DNA of 64,000 nucleotides from positions 441,864-505,863 of the forward strand of contig DGYK01000063.1 in NCBI GenBank assembly GCA_002398365.1, read 5' to 3'. The position numbers were made by a program, and so were the translations under genes. How positions within the stretch are numbered: the stretch's first letter is position 1; each line of letters opens with the position of its first letter. This DNA comes from Flammeovirgaceae bacterium UBA5008 (lineage in GTDB: Bacteria; Bacteroidota; Bacteroidia; Cytophagales; Cyclobacteriaceae). Of this stretch, positions 1-8,652 are shown in pieces. The notes under the pieces are model-generated. The model was not told where the DNA came from and did not search any database. It saw nothing but the letters and a program-made list of their open reading frames with translations.

Positions 1-3
1 GGC

Positions 4-30
4 TTTGTATTGTAAAACAAACAATACAAA
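4..30. promoter_or_regulatory. Perfect 10-bp inverted repeat abutting the yceI start
   Basis: TTTGTATTGT at 4-13 and ACAATACAAA at 21-30 are exact reverse complements separated by 7 nt. The right arm runs into the A of the yceI start codon. A dyad of this size at a start codon is typical of an operator for a dimeric repressor (MarR, HxlR or TetR type), but it could instead be an RNA hairpin covering the translation start. The regulator would lie outside the window, so the role is inferred. Confidence 0.45.
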
Positions 31-614
31 TGAAGACAATTATCATTTCAGCACTTATTTTGGCAGCCAAAGTATTTGCCAACGCACAAACTACTCAATG
101 GGGCTATGACGACACCCATGCAAAAGTAGGCTTTTCGATTTCGCACTTCGGCATTTCGGAAACGGAAGGAAAGTTCACCAAATTCAGCGGCTCAGTTCTT
201 TCCGATAAACCCGATTTCTCAGATGCGAAAATTGACATTACTATTGACGTCAACAGCATCAATACCGAAGCACCGCAAAGAGATGCACACTTGAAATCGG
301 CAGACTTTTTTGATGTTGCCAAATTTCCATCCATCGTATTCAAAAGTAAAAAGCTGACCGCTGCCGGAAAGAACAAATACAAACTAACCGGTGACATCAC
401 CATGCATGGTGTAACCAAAGAGATTGTATTGGATGTCATCTATAAAGGCACCGTGGTGGATCCATTTAAAAATACAAAAGCCGGATTTAAGCTAAGCGGT
501 ACTCTTAATCGCAATGACTTTGGTTTGAGTTGGAATGGAAAACTTGCTTCGGGAGAAATTCTAGTGGGGAACGAAGTAGAATTGTTGATCAACATCGAAT
601 TAATTAAAAAGTAG
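30..614 (+). CDS. YceI-family secreted lipid-binding protein
   Basis: The 194-residue product starts with a signal peptide (cleavage near ANAQ, residues 17-20) and then shows the YceI beta-barrel pattern: Y-DDTHAKVGFSISHFGI near residues 26-43, a middle FDVAKFPSIVFKS segment, the GDITMHGVTKE strand and a closing LNRNDFGLSW segment. YceI proteins are periplasmic or secreted lipocalin-like barrels that bind polyisoprenoid lipids, often induced by stress. Length is normal for the family. The stop codon overlaps possible non-ATG starts of the following SDR gene, so the two are probably one transcript. An inverted repeat sits on its start codon. Confidence 0.9.
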   Translation: MKTIIISALILAAKVFANAQTTQWGYDDTHAKVGFSISHFGISETEGKFTKFSGSVLSDKPDFSDAKIDITIDVNSINTEAPQRDAHLKSADFFDVAKFPSIVFKSKKLTAAGKNKYKLTGDITMHGVTKEIVLDVIYKGTVVDPFKNTKAGFKLSGTLNRNDFGLSWNGKLASGEILVGNEVELLINIELIKK

Positions 615-619
615 TGTTG

Positions 620-1447
620 ATGAAAACTTGGTTGATTACGGGAATATCCAGTGGCCTAGGACACGCATTAACAAAAGCAGTAATGGATGCCGGAGATTTT
701 GTCATCGGAACATTCCGGCAACAAAATCAGGTAGATGAATTTAATCGAATGCATCATGGCAAGTCACTCGCGATGAAAGTGGATGTAACCCATCGTGAAG
801 AAGTGATGAACGTGATAGAGGTGCTAAAAACAAAAATTGGTCGATTGGATGTAGTCGTGAACAACGCTGGTTTTGGATTTGCAGGTGCAATCGAGGAGGC
901 TACCGTTGAAGAGGTGCGAGCAGTGATGGAAGCAAATTTTTTTGGTTCTTTGCACGTGACACAAAATGTTTTGCCCATTCTGCGAAAGCAAGGCCATGGA
1001 CATATCCTTCAGATATCTTCTCATGGAGGTTTTAAAGCAACAGCAGGATTCGGCATTTACAATGCCAGCAAATTTGCGCTGGAAGGAATGAGCGAGGCGC
1101 TGGCCGGAGAACTTCAACCTTTGGGAATTCGACTTACCATTGTAGAACCGGGTCCCTTCCGTACTTCCTTTGCGGGATCCGGATTTCGGTTGGCGAATCG
1201 ACTGATCGAAGATTATCAATCTACAGCCGGACTGTTTCGTGAAAGAATTAAATCAGTGGACGGCAAACAAGAGGGCGATCCGCATAAAGCGGCACTTGCT
1301 ATTATAAAATTAGTCAATCATCCGAATCCTCCTTTACGTTTGCCATTAGGAAAAGTAGCGTTAGCAACGATTGCATCGAAACTGAGTCACGTGCAGCAAG
1401 ACATGGACAATTGGCGCGCGGTAGCGGAAGAAGCAGTTTACTCGTAA
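620..1447 (+). CDS. Short-chain dehydrogenase/reductase (SDR family)
   Basis: A 275-residue NAD(P)-dependent oxidoreductase with a Rossmann fold. The glycine-rich nucleotide motif TGISSGLG is at about residues 6-13, NNAG at about 80, and the catalytic Ser plus YNASK (Y-x3-K) at about 140-160. It is a classical SDR of the type often annotated as an oxidoreductase with unknown substrate. The ATG at 620 is preferred over in-frame GTG 614 and TTG 617, because it gives MKTWLITG, the usual SDR beginning. It lies 5 bp after the yceI stop and is likely co-transcribed with it. A strong terminator follows. Confidence 0.88.
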   Translation: MKTWLITGISSGLGHALTKAVMDAGDFVIGTFRQQNQVDEFNRMHHGKSLAMKVDVTHREEVMNVIEVLKTKIGRLDVVVNNAGFGFAGAIEEATVEEVRAVMEANFFGSLHVTQNVLPILRKQGHGHILQISSHGGFKATAGFGIYNASKFALEGMSEALAGELQPLGIRLTIVEPGPFRTSFAGSGFRLANRLIEDYQSTAGLFRERIKSVDGKQEGDPHKAALAIIKLVNHPNPPLRLPLGKVALATIASKLSHVQQDMDNWRAVAEEAVYS

Positions 1448-1483
1448 AAAAAGAAAGGCCAAGTAATTTGGCCTTTCATTTTT
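1447..1483. terminator. Bidirectional rho-independent terminator
   Basis: AAAGGCCAA (1454-1462) pairs perfectly with TTGGCCTTT (1468-1476) around a 5-nt loop. A T-rich tail follows on the plus strand and an A run precedes it, giving a U tail on the minus strand too. It sits between the convergent SDR and DUF4386 genes and can serve both. Confidence 0.85.
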
Positions 1484-1493
1484 AGTACCAAGT

Positions 1494-2219
1494 TTAATTC
1501 AATGCTTCTTGCACTTTGTTCCATTGACTCACATTTACGCCTTTAATTAATAGCCAAAGAGCCATCGATGTTTCGGCTATTATAATGGGCCCCATTACAA
1601 TGGAAAATGTGTATTCGGATAGAGATGGTGCAAGAATCAGCGTGAAGCTATTGATCAGATAGCCCGCTCCGGCAATGGCAATCATTACACCCAACATGCG
1701 AGGAAGAAATCCAGAGCGATAAACAAGATAGCCATCAATGAGGCATTCGCCTCCAAAAAATAAAAGCCCCACACCTAATCCATAATTATGAGCTTTGATA
1801 AATAAATACGAAAAGGAAGCCAACTGCTCCTTCGAGAATGCTTGTAGGTAGCCTGAATTTTCAACGAAGAATAACGGTACCACTAAATTCAGTTTGTTCA
1901 CCACGAGCACTGCTGTTTGAATGAGCCCAAAGAAAAGAGCAAGCTGCGCCAAGGTCTTGTTAACCGGACGGAGCAGATAGTAATAGGATATCAGTACGAC
2001 CAAATCCAACAGGTGCATTAGCAAATCGCCTGCAATGCCGATTCGCCAAATGCCTTGATGTGCAGCTAAATTGGTATGCGTTGCCAAGGCATCGCCAGAA
2101 ACGATCACTTGATTTCGAATCAGTAACTCACCACAAGCACCGGCAATGATGATGATCAAGTAAGCGGCACCACCTGCGCGTGCATATCGTTGAGCTGAAG
2201 TGTGGGATTGCAGTGTCAT
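1494..2219 (-). CDS. DUF4386 family integral membrane protein
   Basis: A 241-residue protein with about six hydrophobic segments. It matches the DUF4386 signature: an N-terminal RYARAGGAAYLIIIIAG segment, then the IRNQVIVSGDA loop, an IAGDLLMHLLD helix, YYLLRPVNKTLA, and VVNKLNLV. The function of the family is unknown. I chose the ATG at 2219; the open frame extends to a TTG at 2249 with no obvious benefit. It is convergent with the SDR gene and shares its terminator. Confidence 0.85.
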   Translation of the reverse strand: MTLQSHTSAQRYARAGGAAYLIIIIAGACGELLIRNQVIVSGDALATHTNLAAHQGIWRIGIAGDLLMHLLDLVVLISYYYLLRPVNKTLAQLALFFGLIQTAVLVVNKLNLVVPLFFVENSGYLQAFSKEQLASFSYLFIKAHNYGLGVGLLFFGGECLIDGYLVYRSGFLPRMLGVMIAIAGAGYLINSFTLILAPSLSEYTFSIVMGPIIIAETSMALWLLIKGVNVSQWNKVQEALN

Positions 2220-2359
2220 ATTATTCGTAATTGCAGATAATATACGCAAAGCAAATCAAAAAGTTTACGACACCATTTATTTGAATTTTTGATTTCTCGA
2301 ATGAGATGTTTAATTACACTCCAAACTGCAAGTCGGATAATTCCAAAAAGCAGATGAGA

Positions 2360-4006
2360 TTAATCCGCTCTACCAATCAAGAGCTGGAAGTCTTTTTCGA
2401 GAAGTGGATTGCTGGGGCGCTTGGCATTCAAATCGAATGCTTCGCCATTGCGCGTGAGCAAGATAAATCTTGGAATATCTTTTACCTGATAAGTTTCGGC
2501 TAATTTGGAATGAGTGCCAATGCGGTAGTTGATAATTCCATCCGTATACAAATTGAATTTTTCCAAGGTTTGTTTCCACTTTTCTTCGTCATCATCTAGT
2601 GCGAGTAAAACGAACGTGACTTTGTTGCGGTATTGCTTGTGCAAACGTTTCGCCAACTCCATATCTACCAGATACGATTGGAAATTGGTAGACCAGAAAA
2701 TCAAATACAAAATGCGAGTGCCCTTGCTGTCTTCTTTCAGCCAATTGAATTTAGCTTCCCCATTCACACCACCATCGCGCAAATTCATTTCATATTGATA
2801 ATAGTGATTGAATTGATTGCTTAGTGAATTGCCGCCACCCAAATCGCTGATGATGGCATCTTCCAATGGAGTTGTTTTTAAGATTGTGCTGCTTTTCCAA
2901 TAAACAGAGTCATATGGAATTTGAAGAAGATCATCACGCCCTGGAATTTTGCCAGCAAATTTTTCGGAAGCATCATGCTTTACTTCTACGGACATTAGCT
3001 CAATATGAAATGAATGTCCCTTTTTGTCCTCAGTCTGACTTTCACCTTCGCGAATAAAGTGATATGGATAATAGCGATCATCGTACTTTCGGTAATAAGT
3101 AGTTGTGCGCGTTGTGTTTTCTCCGTACGTACGAATGTCTTCCGTTTTGATGAATGCAAACGTATCCGTAGTGATGTAAAGCGTTCCATGAGCTTGAGGT
3201 CGCTGTAGATAGTTTCCGGCAGTAGTAAGAACAGAATCTTTTTTGTGCTCGTAATCAATTTCGTAAACTTCCAGCCCATCATAGTAGGTAATGCCACTGC
3301 AACTGAAATCATAATTGTTGAAATCGGTGCGCAAATTGCTGACCTCACTGTAAAAAGATAGATGCTCTGTTTTGACCGAAGACTGATATCCGACTAAGTC
3401 GGCTTGCAAAATATTGGCCACCGAAATGGGTTCATGGCCCTGTGCCATTTCGGTTTTATCTAAACTTCTTCGCAATTGCGAAATGCGGATAGCTTCTTTT
3501 TCACCGGCAGCTTGCTGTACAGATCGGTAACCATCGTTTTTCCATACATCGACAGCGGCTTCAATCAATCGACCGTAGGCATTATCATCTTTGCAATAAT
3601 GCCGGTAAAAGAATTTTTGTAAAAAAGGCTGTGTGCTATAGTTCTTGGGAATATTGGCAAATGCTTTACGCATTACACGTCTGGCATTAACCGTCTTGTC
3701 AAGAATGACAATCGCAGTTAATTCTGTTACCATTGGCTTTAGCTCAATATGAGTAATTTCAGCAATCGAGTTGATGACCAATGTTTCATAACCTATGCAG
3801 GTAATTTTTAAGGAAAATGGTTCGGTTATTGAAATTGAGAACTGACCCTCTATGTTACTGCTCGTGCCTCTGGAGCTACCCACAATACCGATCGATGCGA
3901 AGGGTACTGGTTTGCCAGTTTCTTTGTCAATAATGGTGCCCTCTACCATCTGCTGGCCGAAAGAACATACACTTATTGAGCAGAATACGAATAACCAACG
4001 TAACAT
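2360..4006 (-). CDS. Surface protein: carboxypeptidase-regulatory-like domain plus cysteine-less thioredoxin-like domain
   Basis: A 548-residue product starting at ATG 4006 (the frame extends to a TTG at 4021). It has a signal peptide ending near FGQQ. A CarboxypepD_reg-like beta-sandwich follows at about residues 20-95 (GTIIDKETGKPVPFASI). A long beta-rich middle region resembles Bacteroidota outer-surface proteins. The last 120 residues look like a TlpA/thioredoxin fold: hydrophobic strand, IFWST, then DIPRFILL with the cis-proline loop. The usual CxxC redox pair is absent; the equivalent place reads FWSTNFQSY. A redox role is therefore unlikely and a structural or binding role is inferred. 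It stands alone, with short intergenic stretches on both sides. Confidence 0.7.
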   Translation of the reverse strand: MLRWLFVFCSISVCSFGQQMVEGTIIDKETGKPVPFASIGIVGSSRGTSSNIEGQFSISITEPFSLKITCIGYETLVINSIAEITHIELKPMVTELTAIVILDKTVNARRVMRKAFANIPKNYSTQPFLQKFFYRHYCKDDNAYGRLIEAAVDVWKNDGYRSVQQAAGEKEAIRISQLRRSLDKTEMAQGHEPISVANILQADLVGYQSSVKTEHLSFYSEVSNLRTDFNNYDFSCSGITYYDGLEVYEIDYEHKKDSVLTTAGNYLQRPQAHGTLYITTDTFAFIKTEDIRTYGENTTRTTTYYRKYDDRYYPYHFIREGESQTEDKKGHSFHIELMSVEVKHDASEKFAGKIPGRDDLLQIPYDSVYWKSSTILKTTPLEDAIISDLGGGNSLSNQFNHYYQYEMNLRDGGVNGEAKFNWLKEDSKGTRILYLIFWSTNFQSYLVDMELAKRLHKQYRNKVTFVLLALDDDEEKWKQTLEKFNLYTDGIINYRIGTHSKLAETYQVKDIPRFILLTRNGEAFDLNAKRPSNPLLEKDFQLLIGRAD

Positions 4007-4120
4007 TTGCAGTTGCGTCAACCGGTTAAGGTAGAGGTTGCGCCTGCAATTAAGAAAATGTTAAGAAATTTTCAATTTGTTTTTATTTCAGATTCTCAGG
4101 CTAACGACTGGTTGGCGAGC

Positions 4121-4155
4121 TAAAAAAGTAAACCCTATCCGGTTGGACAGGGTTT
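4121..4155 (-). terminator. Rho-independent terminator of secreted protein B
   Basis: On the minus strand AAACCCTGTCC and GGATAGGGTTT (4155-4130) form an 11-bp stem with one G-U pair and an AACC loop, followed by ACTTTTTT. It lies about 24 bp past the stop at 4179 and closes the LytTR-associated block. Confidence 0.8.
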
Positions 4156-4178
4156 TCTACTCAACAGACAAATTCGTC

Positions 4179-5438
4179 TTAATTGAAATCGATGGATTTC
4201 ACATCTTCCCACAATACATATACCGGATCACTTTTCGCATTGGCAAACACTAATACGCCTTGATTTCGCTCATTAACATCTTGTGCATCTTCTAGCGTAA
4301 TGTTCTTTCCGGATTTCAACTCAATCCGGCATCGATAGTCACTGATCGGCTCTACGCGCTTGATGTCTCGAAACGGAGTGATTACTTCAAAATCGCCTTG
4401 TTTGCCTTGCAGTAATTCGTACGTAGATTCTTCATCCAGATCAAATACTATTTTGCCGGTGAGTGATTTTCCGTCTTTCGTCACTACTGAGCCACTGAGT
4501 GGTTTTTGTGTAGCAAACTGATCATAGCTTGCCAATGATCCGGCAGGTTCTGAGAAAGTTACTTTATCAAACTCGCGCCAGGGAACATCTACTGCAATCA
4601 TATCTTTATTCATGATGATGACGCCCCGATTTCCATTATCCACATCATTACTACCATCCATGGTCAGTTCTCTGCCTGATTTCAGCTTTACGATACTGCG
4701 CCCACCACGTCTTTCAATGGAAACGATTTTAGAAAATTCCAGCGAGATGTTTCCATCGTCTGCGTCACCGTCCAGTTTATCAGTGCTGAGTCGCTCGTCA
4801 TGATCCCATTGAATGTATCCCGTAAAAGTTTCGCCAAACGCTTCAACCTTTCCGTACAGCGGTTTGCCAAATCGATTTGACAGAGTTTTTGGCGTTTTCA
4901 TGAATTCAATTTTTCTAATTCTTCCCCAGTCCATATCCAGATCACCCATTTCCGGATCCATAATGCGAATCTCTTCGCCCACATCGTTGTAGCCCTCGCC
5001 TTTCAAAGAGACTTTATCGCCATTTTGCATTTCCAGATCCACATACTTGCGACCTGAAGGAATGATTGCTTTAATCTCACCAAACTGACAAGCGAATTGA
5101 TGTTCATAATCGTTGTCATAATCATTTCGTTTGTCGCCCCAACTGCCAAACCAGCGGTACCAATTGCCGTTGTTCCAATTGTCCCATGTGTTTTGCCGGT
5201 CGTCCAACTTGTCGCGATCGCGCGATGAAAGGTAGCGCAGATTCTGATTTCGCTCTTTACCCGCATTGAAAATGTCTGTCCAATACACTTCTTCCTTTCC
5301 CCAGCGAATGGGGCCCTCGTACACCTTGTCGTCAATAGTGTAAACTTTTCCGTAGATGAATCCTTCATCTTGAGCGTTGGCATTGATCGACACAAGGGCA
5401 GTCAGCATCAGCGCAAATGTTTTGGTAAATAATCGCAT
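4179..5438 (-). CDS. Secreted three-module protein B next to the LytTR system
   Basis: A 419-residue product with a signal peptide (cleavage near NANA/QDE, residue 22). I do not recognise a named family. It contains three copies of one beta-rich module at about residues 25-181, 191-297 and 311-419. Each copy runs GKV or GSV, a G-x-I-x-W/F-D step, an acidic DxDE turn, LKSG or its equivalent, a DV-x(3)-N-x-GV step, and a closing V-x-W-x(5)-I-x-F. The first copy carries an insert rich in Asn, Trp, Arg and Asp (about 70-115). It is a clear paralogue of the product of 7348-8586 (shared WDxDERLS-DKLDGD segment). It has its own upstream 21-bp-spaced direct repeat and its own terminator, so it is probably a separate unit controlled by the adjacent response regulator. 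Confidence 0.8.
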   Translation of the reverse strand: MRLFTKTFALMLTALVSINANAQDEGFIYGKVYTIDDKVYEGPIRWGKEEVYWTDIFNAGKERNQNLRYLSSRDRDKLDDRQNTWDNWNNGNWYRWFGSWGDKRNDYDNDYEHQFACQFGEIKAIIPSGRKYVDLEMQNGDKVSLKGEGYNDVGEEIRIMDPEMGDLDMDWGRIRKIEFMKTPKTLSNRFGKPLYGKVEAFGETFTGYIQWDHDERLSTDKLDGDADDGNISLEFSKIVSIERRGGRSIVKLKSGRELTMDGSNDVDNGNRGVIIMNKDMIAVDVPWREFDKVTFSEPAGSLASYDQFATQKPLSGSVVTKDGKSLTGKIVFDLDEESTYELLQGKQGDFEVITPFRDIKRVEPISDYRCRIELKSGKNITLEDAQDVNERNQGVLVFANAKSDPVYVLWEDVKSIDFN

Positions 5439-5506
5439 AGCAAATATTTTGTTTAAATGATGATACGAATAACGGCTAATGCGAGTGGGTGGAGAAGGAG
5501 AGTCTA

Positions 5507-5537
5507 CCGAACCGTAAGTCAGGCTGACTGAATCGGG
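5507..5537 (-). promoter_or_regulatory. Candidate LytTR binding site upstream of protein B
   Basis: CTGAATCGGG at 5528-5537 (continuing ATA to 5540) is preceded exactly 21 bp earlier by a degenerate copy, CCGAACCGTA, at 5507-5516 (6 of 10 positions the same). The proximal edge is 69 bp from the start codon of protein B, between the response-regulator stop and that gene. The 13-mer CTGAATCGGGATA also occurs upstream of protein A. An overlapping short dyad, AGTCA-GGC-TGACT, lies at 5517-5529. Assignment to the LytTR regulator is inference from spacing and location. Confidence 0.65.
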
Positions 5538-5557
5538 ATAAAACGGCTCTCAATTAT

Positions 5558-6316
5558 TTACTGATCGATCCAGCTTTTAAACTCGGGAGTGCGCTCGGCT
5601 GAAATCACTACTTCTTCGGTAGAGGCTGGCACTAGATGAAGCTTGATTCTTCCTTTAAAATACGGATGGATTTCTGCGATGCTTTGAAAGGTAACGATGA
5701 ACTGGCGGTTGGCCCGAAAGAAGATTTGAGGATCGAGCACTTCAATCAGCTCATCCAGCGGTTGATCCATCGGAAAGCGCTTTTGATCGGTAGTAACTGC
5801 GAAGGAAAGTTTGTTTTCACTGAAGAAGTAGGAAATCTTTTCTACAGGCACGGCTACGATCTTTTGCCCTATGCGAATCATAAACCGTGACTTATATTGT
5901 TTTTGCGATGCTTGCAATTCTTTCGCTAGCGCCCGGTAGTCGATTTGATTGCTTGTTGGTTTCGAGCGACTTTTTGCTTTTTCAATGGCTGCTGCTAGTT
6001 TTTCTTGTTGAATAGGCTTTAACAAATAATCTATGCTGTTAACCTCAAATGCTTTGATGGCATATTGATCATAAGCAGTAGTGAAAATGACAGGCACTTC
6101 TATTTTTACATTTTGAAAGATGTCGAAGCATAATCCATCTAACAACCGAATGTCGGAAATGATTAGATCAGGATGCGGATTCGAACTCAACCATACTGTG
6201 CTTGCTTCAATGGATTTGAGATGTGACACTATTTCCAATGATGGATCGATAGTACCCAGCAGTTGTTGCAAACGCTCAGCGGCTAATGTTTCATCTTCAA
6301 TCAGCAATACTTTCAT
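5558..6316 (-). CDS. LytTR-family response regulator
   Basis: A 252-residue DNA-binding response regulator. The receiver domain covers residues 1-120, with acidic pair E7/D8, phospho-acceptor D55 in IISDIRL, T79/T80 and K100 in LLKPI. A LytTR DNA-binding domain covers about 140-250 (MIRIGQKIVAVPVEKISYF, then FFRANRQFIV). Its start is 8 bp from the stop of the histidine kinase, so the two are translationally linked. LytTR domains bind pairs of short direct repeats about two helical turns apart. Such pairs are found at 5507-5537 and 8653-8683, upstream of both flanking secreted paralogues. Confidence 0.95.
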   Translation of the reverse strand: MKVLLIEDETLAAERLQQLLGTIDPSLEIVSHLKSIEASTVWLSSNPHPDLIISDIRLLDGLCFDIFQNVKIEVPVIFTTAYDQYAIKAFEVNSIDYLLKPIQQEKLAAAIEKAKSRSKPTSNQIDYRALAKELQASQKQYKSRFMIRIGQKIVAVPVEKISYFFSENKLSFAVTTDQKRFPMDQPLDELIEVLDPQIFFRANRQFIVTFQSIAEIHPYFKGRIKLHLVPASTEEVVISAERTPEFKSWIDQ

Positions 6317-6324
6317 TTTCTTTT

Positions 6325-7338
6325 TTAGTAATGACCCAGTTCCAGCAATGGAATTCGTACTTCATAATGACTTTCGGTTTTGTGTATTTCTACTTTCAAA
6401 TCCGTAAAGTGAGTATAGCGTTGTTCAATATTTTTAAGTCCGCTGCCGTGATTTTCGGAGGGATCATTTGGTTTTGCAAACAAACTATTTCGCACCAGCA
6501 AATGAGTTTCGCTAGATCCCACTTCTATGGTGAGCGGCCGCGCATCGGTAATCAAATTATGTTTGATGGCGTTTTCGATCAGCATCTGAAGCGTAAGCGG
6601 TGGAATCATTTTTGCGCGAGTGACTTTATCCAATTGCACCGTGAACCGGATGTGGTTTTCAAACCGGATTTGGATTAAATACATGTAACTCTCAATGAAG
6701 GAAAGCTCATCGTACACCGGAATCAGATCATCGGATTTGGTATTGAGCATGGTGCGATACACCTCGGCAAATTTGGCAATAAATTTTTTGGACGTGTCCG
6801 AATCTTTATCAATCAGCGAGGAGAGAATATTCAGGTTGTTGAAAAGAAAGTGTGGGTCGAGGTGGTTTTTAAGCGAATCCAATTGCGCGCGCATCGATTC
6901 TTTTTGGCTCTTAGCAGCTTCTAGTTCAGAAGTGCGCCAGTGACGCAGGAAGTGCAAACTAAAATACAGGGAGAAGGCAGGAATAAAAATGGCGGCACCC
7001 CACACATTCATCACGGTAAATTGTTCACGTGTAGGCGGGTCGTCCGTCAAAAAAACCTTGATGGCATAATAAATTCCATTGACCAGCAAAAGTAAATACG
7101 CAAGGCCCAATACGAGCTGAATGAAGAAACGCCAATTTCCATATTTGCTCCACGGCAAAATTTTATCAAGGCGTAATGTCAATTGACGATTTCCGAACCA
7201 GAGCAACAGGGCAATAACAATCAGCCAACCGGTAGTGAAATAGAAAATGGGTCCCGGTTCTACGAAAAACCAAAGAGCAGCCATCACCACAAGCCCAATG
7301 CCAATAATTACTCCAATGCGGAAGAATGATTTTTTCAC
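6325..7338 (-). CDS. LytS-type sensor histidine kinase
   Basis: A 337-residue inner-membrane kinase. Four hydrophobic segments lie at about residues 8-26, 33-48, 72-95 and 110-130, with almost no extracytoplasmic domain. They are followed by the His_kinase (PF06580) domain: phospho-acceptor H163 in LDPHFLFNNL, N-box MLIENAIKHN at about 252-261, and a G-box GSGLKNIEQRY at about 298-308. It is of the intramembrane-sensing type; the ligand cannot be read from the sequence. It starts 10 bp after the stop of secreted protein A and 8 bp before the regulator gene, giving an A-kinase-regulator operon. Because it lacks a large sensor domain, the secreted paralogues could be part of the sensing route; this is conjecture. 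Confidence 0.93.
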   Translation of the reverse strand: MKKSFFRIGVIIGIGLVVMAALWFFVEPGPIFYFTTGWLIVIALLLWFGNRQLTLRLDKILPWSKYGNWRFFIQLVLGLAYLLLLVNGIYYAIKVFLTDDPPTREQFTVMNVWGAAIFIPAFSLYFSLHFLRHWRTSELEAAKSQKESMRAQLDSLKNHLDPHFLFNNLNILSSLIDKDSDTSKKFIAKFAEVYRTMLNTKSDDLIPVYDELSFIESYMYLIQIRFENHIRFTVQLDKVTRAKMIPPLTLQMLIENAIKHNLITDARPLTIEVGSSETHLLVRNSLFAKPNDPSENHGSGLKNIEQRYTHFTDLKVEIHKTESHYEVRIPLLELGHY

Positions 7339-7347
7339 ACCGTAAGA

Positions 7348-8586
7348 TTACTTGAAAATAATCTCATTTACTTTTCTCCATGCAATATGCACTGGATCTT
7401 TTTTACCGGCTCGGAAAAGCAAAATACCACTGTTGTCTTCCGATACATCGCGCATGCCGCCTAACAACAAGCGCTGACCGGATTTTAATTCTATTTCGGA
7501 GTAATCGAAATTTTTTGGAGTGATGCGGGCAATTAACCGAATGGGAATCTGATACTCAATATCATTTTCTTTTCCTTCAATCATTTCAAAATCCAAAGCC
7601 TCATCTACGTCATAAATAATTCTTCCGGACATTTCGCCACCATCAACTAGCGAAACAGTTGCTTCCATGGGTACCGGTGCCGGAAAACTGCTGTAAACTT
7701 GTCCTGTGCCGGGTGGAGGTGAAAAAGTAATTTTTCGGAAAGCCTTCCATGAAAATTTGATCACACCAAATTCGGGGCTTATCACCCACACACCGCGATT
7801 GCCACTGTCCACATCATTCGAGTCGTCCAGAAATTGGGTGCGGCCCGAGCGCAAGGTAACATCGCAGCCGTCATCTCTTTTTTCGATGGCGGATATCTCC
7901 GAGAATTTTATGGAAACATCACCATCTCGCGTGTCGCCATCCAGTTTGTCAGATGATAGTCGCTCATCATTATCCCACACGATATAGCCGGTATAACTTT
8001 CTCTGCGTCCGCCCTGAACAGTACCATACAAAGGTTGGCCAAACACCTGATCTAATTTGGCAGGTGTATTTAAAAACTCAATGCGCTGAATGCGATCCCA
8101 ATTGATATTGATCGTGCCGAGCTCTTCATCCAGAATCTGCACTTTGCTTCCCAGGTCGTTGTAGCCTTCGCCATCGACACGCATCTCGCCTCCATTTTTT
8201 AACTTCAAGGTGATATCATCTTCATTACGAACAATGATTTCTTTCAGGTTTCCGAATTGGCAGGTAAACTGATGAATATTTCCTTTGTTTTGCCAGATGC
8301 TTTCAAACGACCAGTCGTAGTTTGACCACCAGTCTTTGTTTTCTTTTTCTTTGGGGATCAACTTGGCGTAATCGTTGTCCTTCTTGGCTGCGTTGAACAT
8401 GTCTGTCCAGAAAACTTCTTCGCCACCCCACCGGATAGGTCCAACGTACGTGGCGCGGTCGGTATATACTTTGGCATACATGTATCCTTCGTGTGACTGA
8501 GCGGGCGTAACGGTGGCCATCGCCAGAAAGGCAACGATCAATCCGATCACCACAACTACAGTTTTGAAAATGCTTTTTGATTCCAT
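7348..8586 (-). CDS. Secreted three-module protein A, first gene of the LytTR operon
   Basis: A 412-residue product if the ATG at 8586 is used (the frame extends to 8613). It has a hydrophobic signal segment ending near TPAQS. Like its paralogue at 4179-5438 it has three beta-rich modules. Shared landmarks are Y-x-G-P-I-R-W-G near the first copy, W-D-N-D-E-R-L-S plus DKLDGD in the second, and D-V-D-E plus ELKSGQ in the third. The insert in copy one differs (Lys, Trp and Asn rich). No known family is recognised. The start at 8586 places the upstream direct repeat 67 bp away, matching the 69 bp at protein B, which supports that choice. It is followed after 10 bp by the kinase gene. Confidence 0.8.
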   Translation of the reverse strand: MESKSIFKTVVVVIGLIVAFLAMATVTPAQSHEGYMYAKVYTDRATYVGPIRWGGEEVFWTDMFNAAKKDNDYAKLIPKEKENKDWWSNYDWSFESIWQNKGNIHQFTCQFGNLKEIIVRNEDDITLKLKNGGEMRVDGEGYNDLGSKVQILDEELGTININWDRIQRIEFLNTPAKLDQVFGQPLYGTVQGGRRESYTGYIVWDNDERLSSDKLDGDTRDGDVSIKFSEISAIEKRDDGCDVTLRSGRTQFLDDSNDVDSGNRGVWVISPEFGVIKFSWKAFRKITFSPPPGTGQVYSSFPAPVPMEATVSLVDGGEMSGRIIYDVDEALDFEMIEGKENDIEYQIPIRLIARITPKNFDYSEIELKSGQRLLLGGMRDVSEDNSGILLFRAGKKDPVHIAWRKVNEIIFK

Positions 8587-8638
8587 GCTTGCGTATACGC
8601 GTTCGGTGCCCAAAGTTGATAAAGATTAAGGCTATGGC

Positions 8639-8646
8639 CAAAGATA
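8639..8646 (-). promoter_or_regulatory. Candidate -7 element of the LytTR operon
   Basis: On the minus strand this reads TATCTTTG, a full match to the Bacteroidota -7 consensus TAnnTTTG. No TTTG -33 element is found 17-23 bp upstream. The repeat pair at 8653-8683 occupies that place, as expected for a promoter that depends on an activator. Confidence 0.45.
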
Positions 8647-8652
8647 GCCAAC

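Noticed and set aside
2306..2503. Open frame of 65 codons on the plus strand downstream of DUF4386
   Set aside because: Most of it is antisense to the end of the 2360-4006 gene, and its protein has no recognisable pattern.
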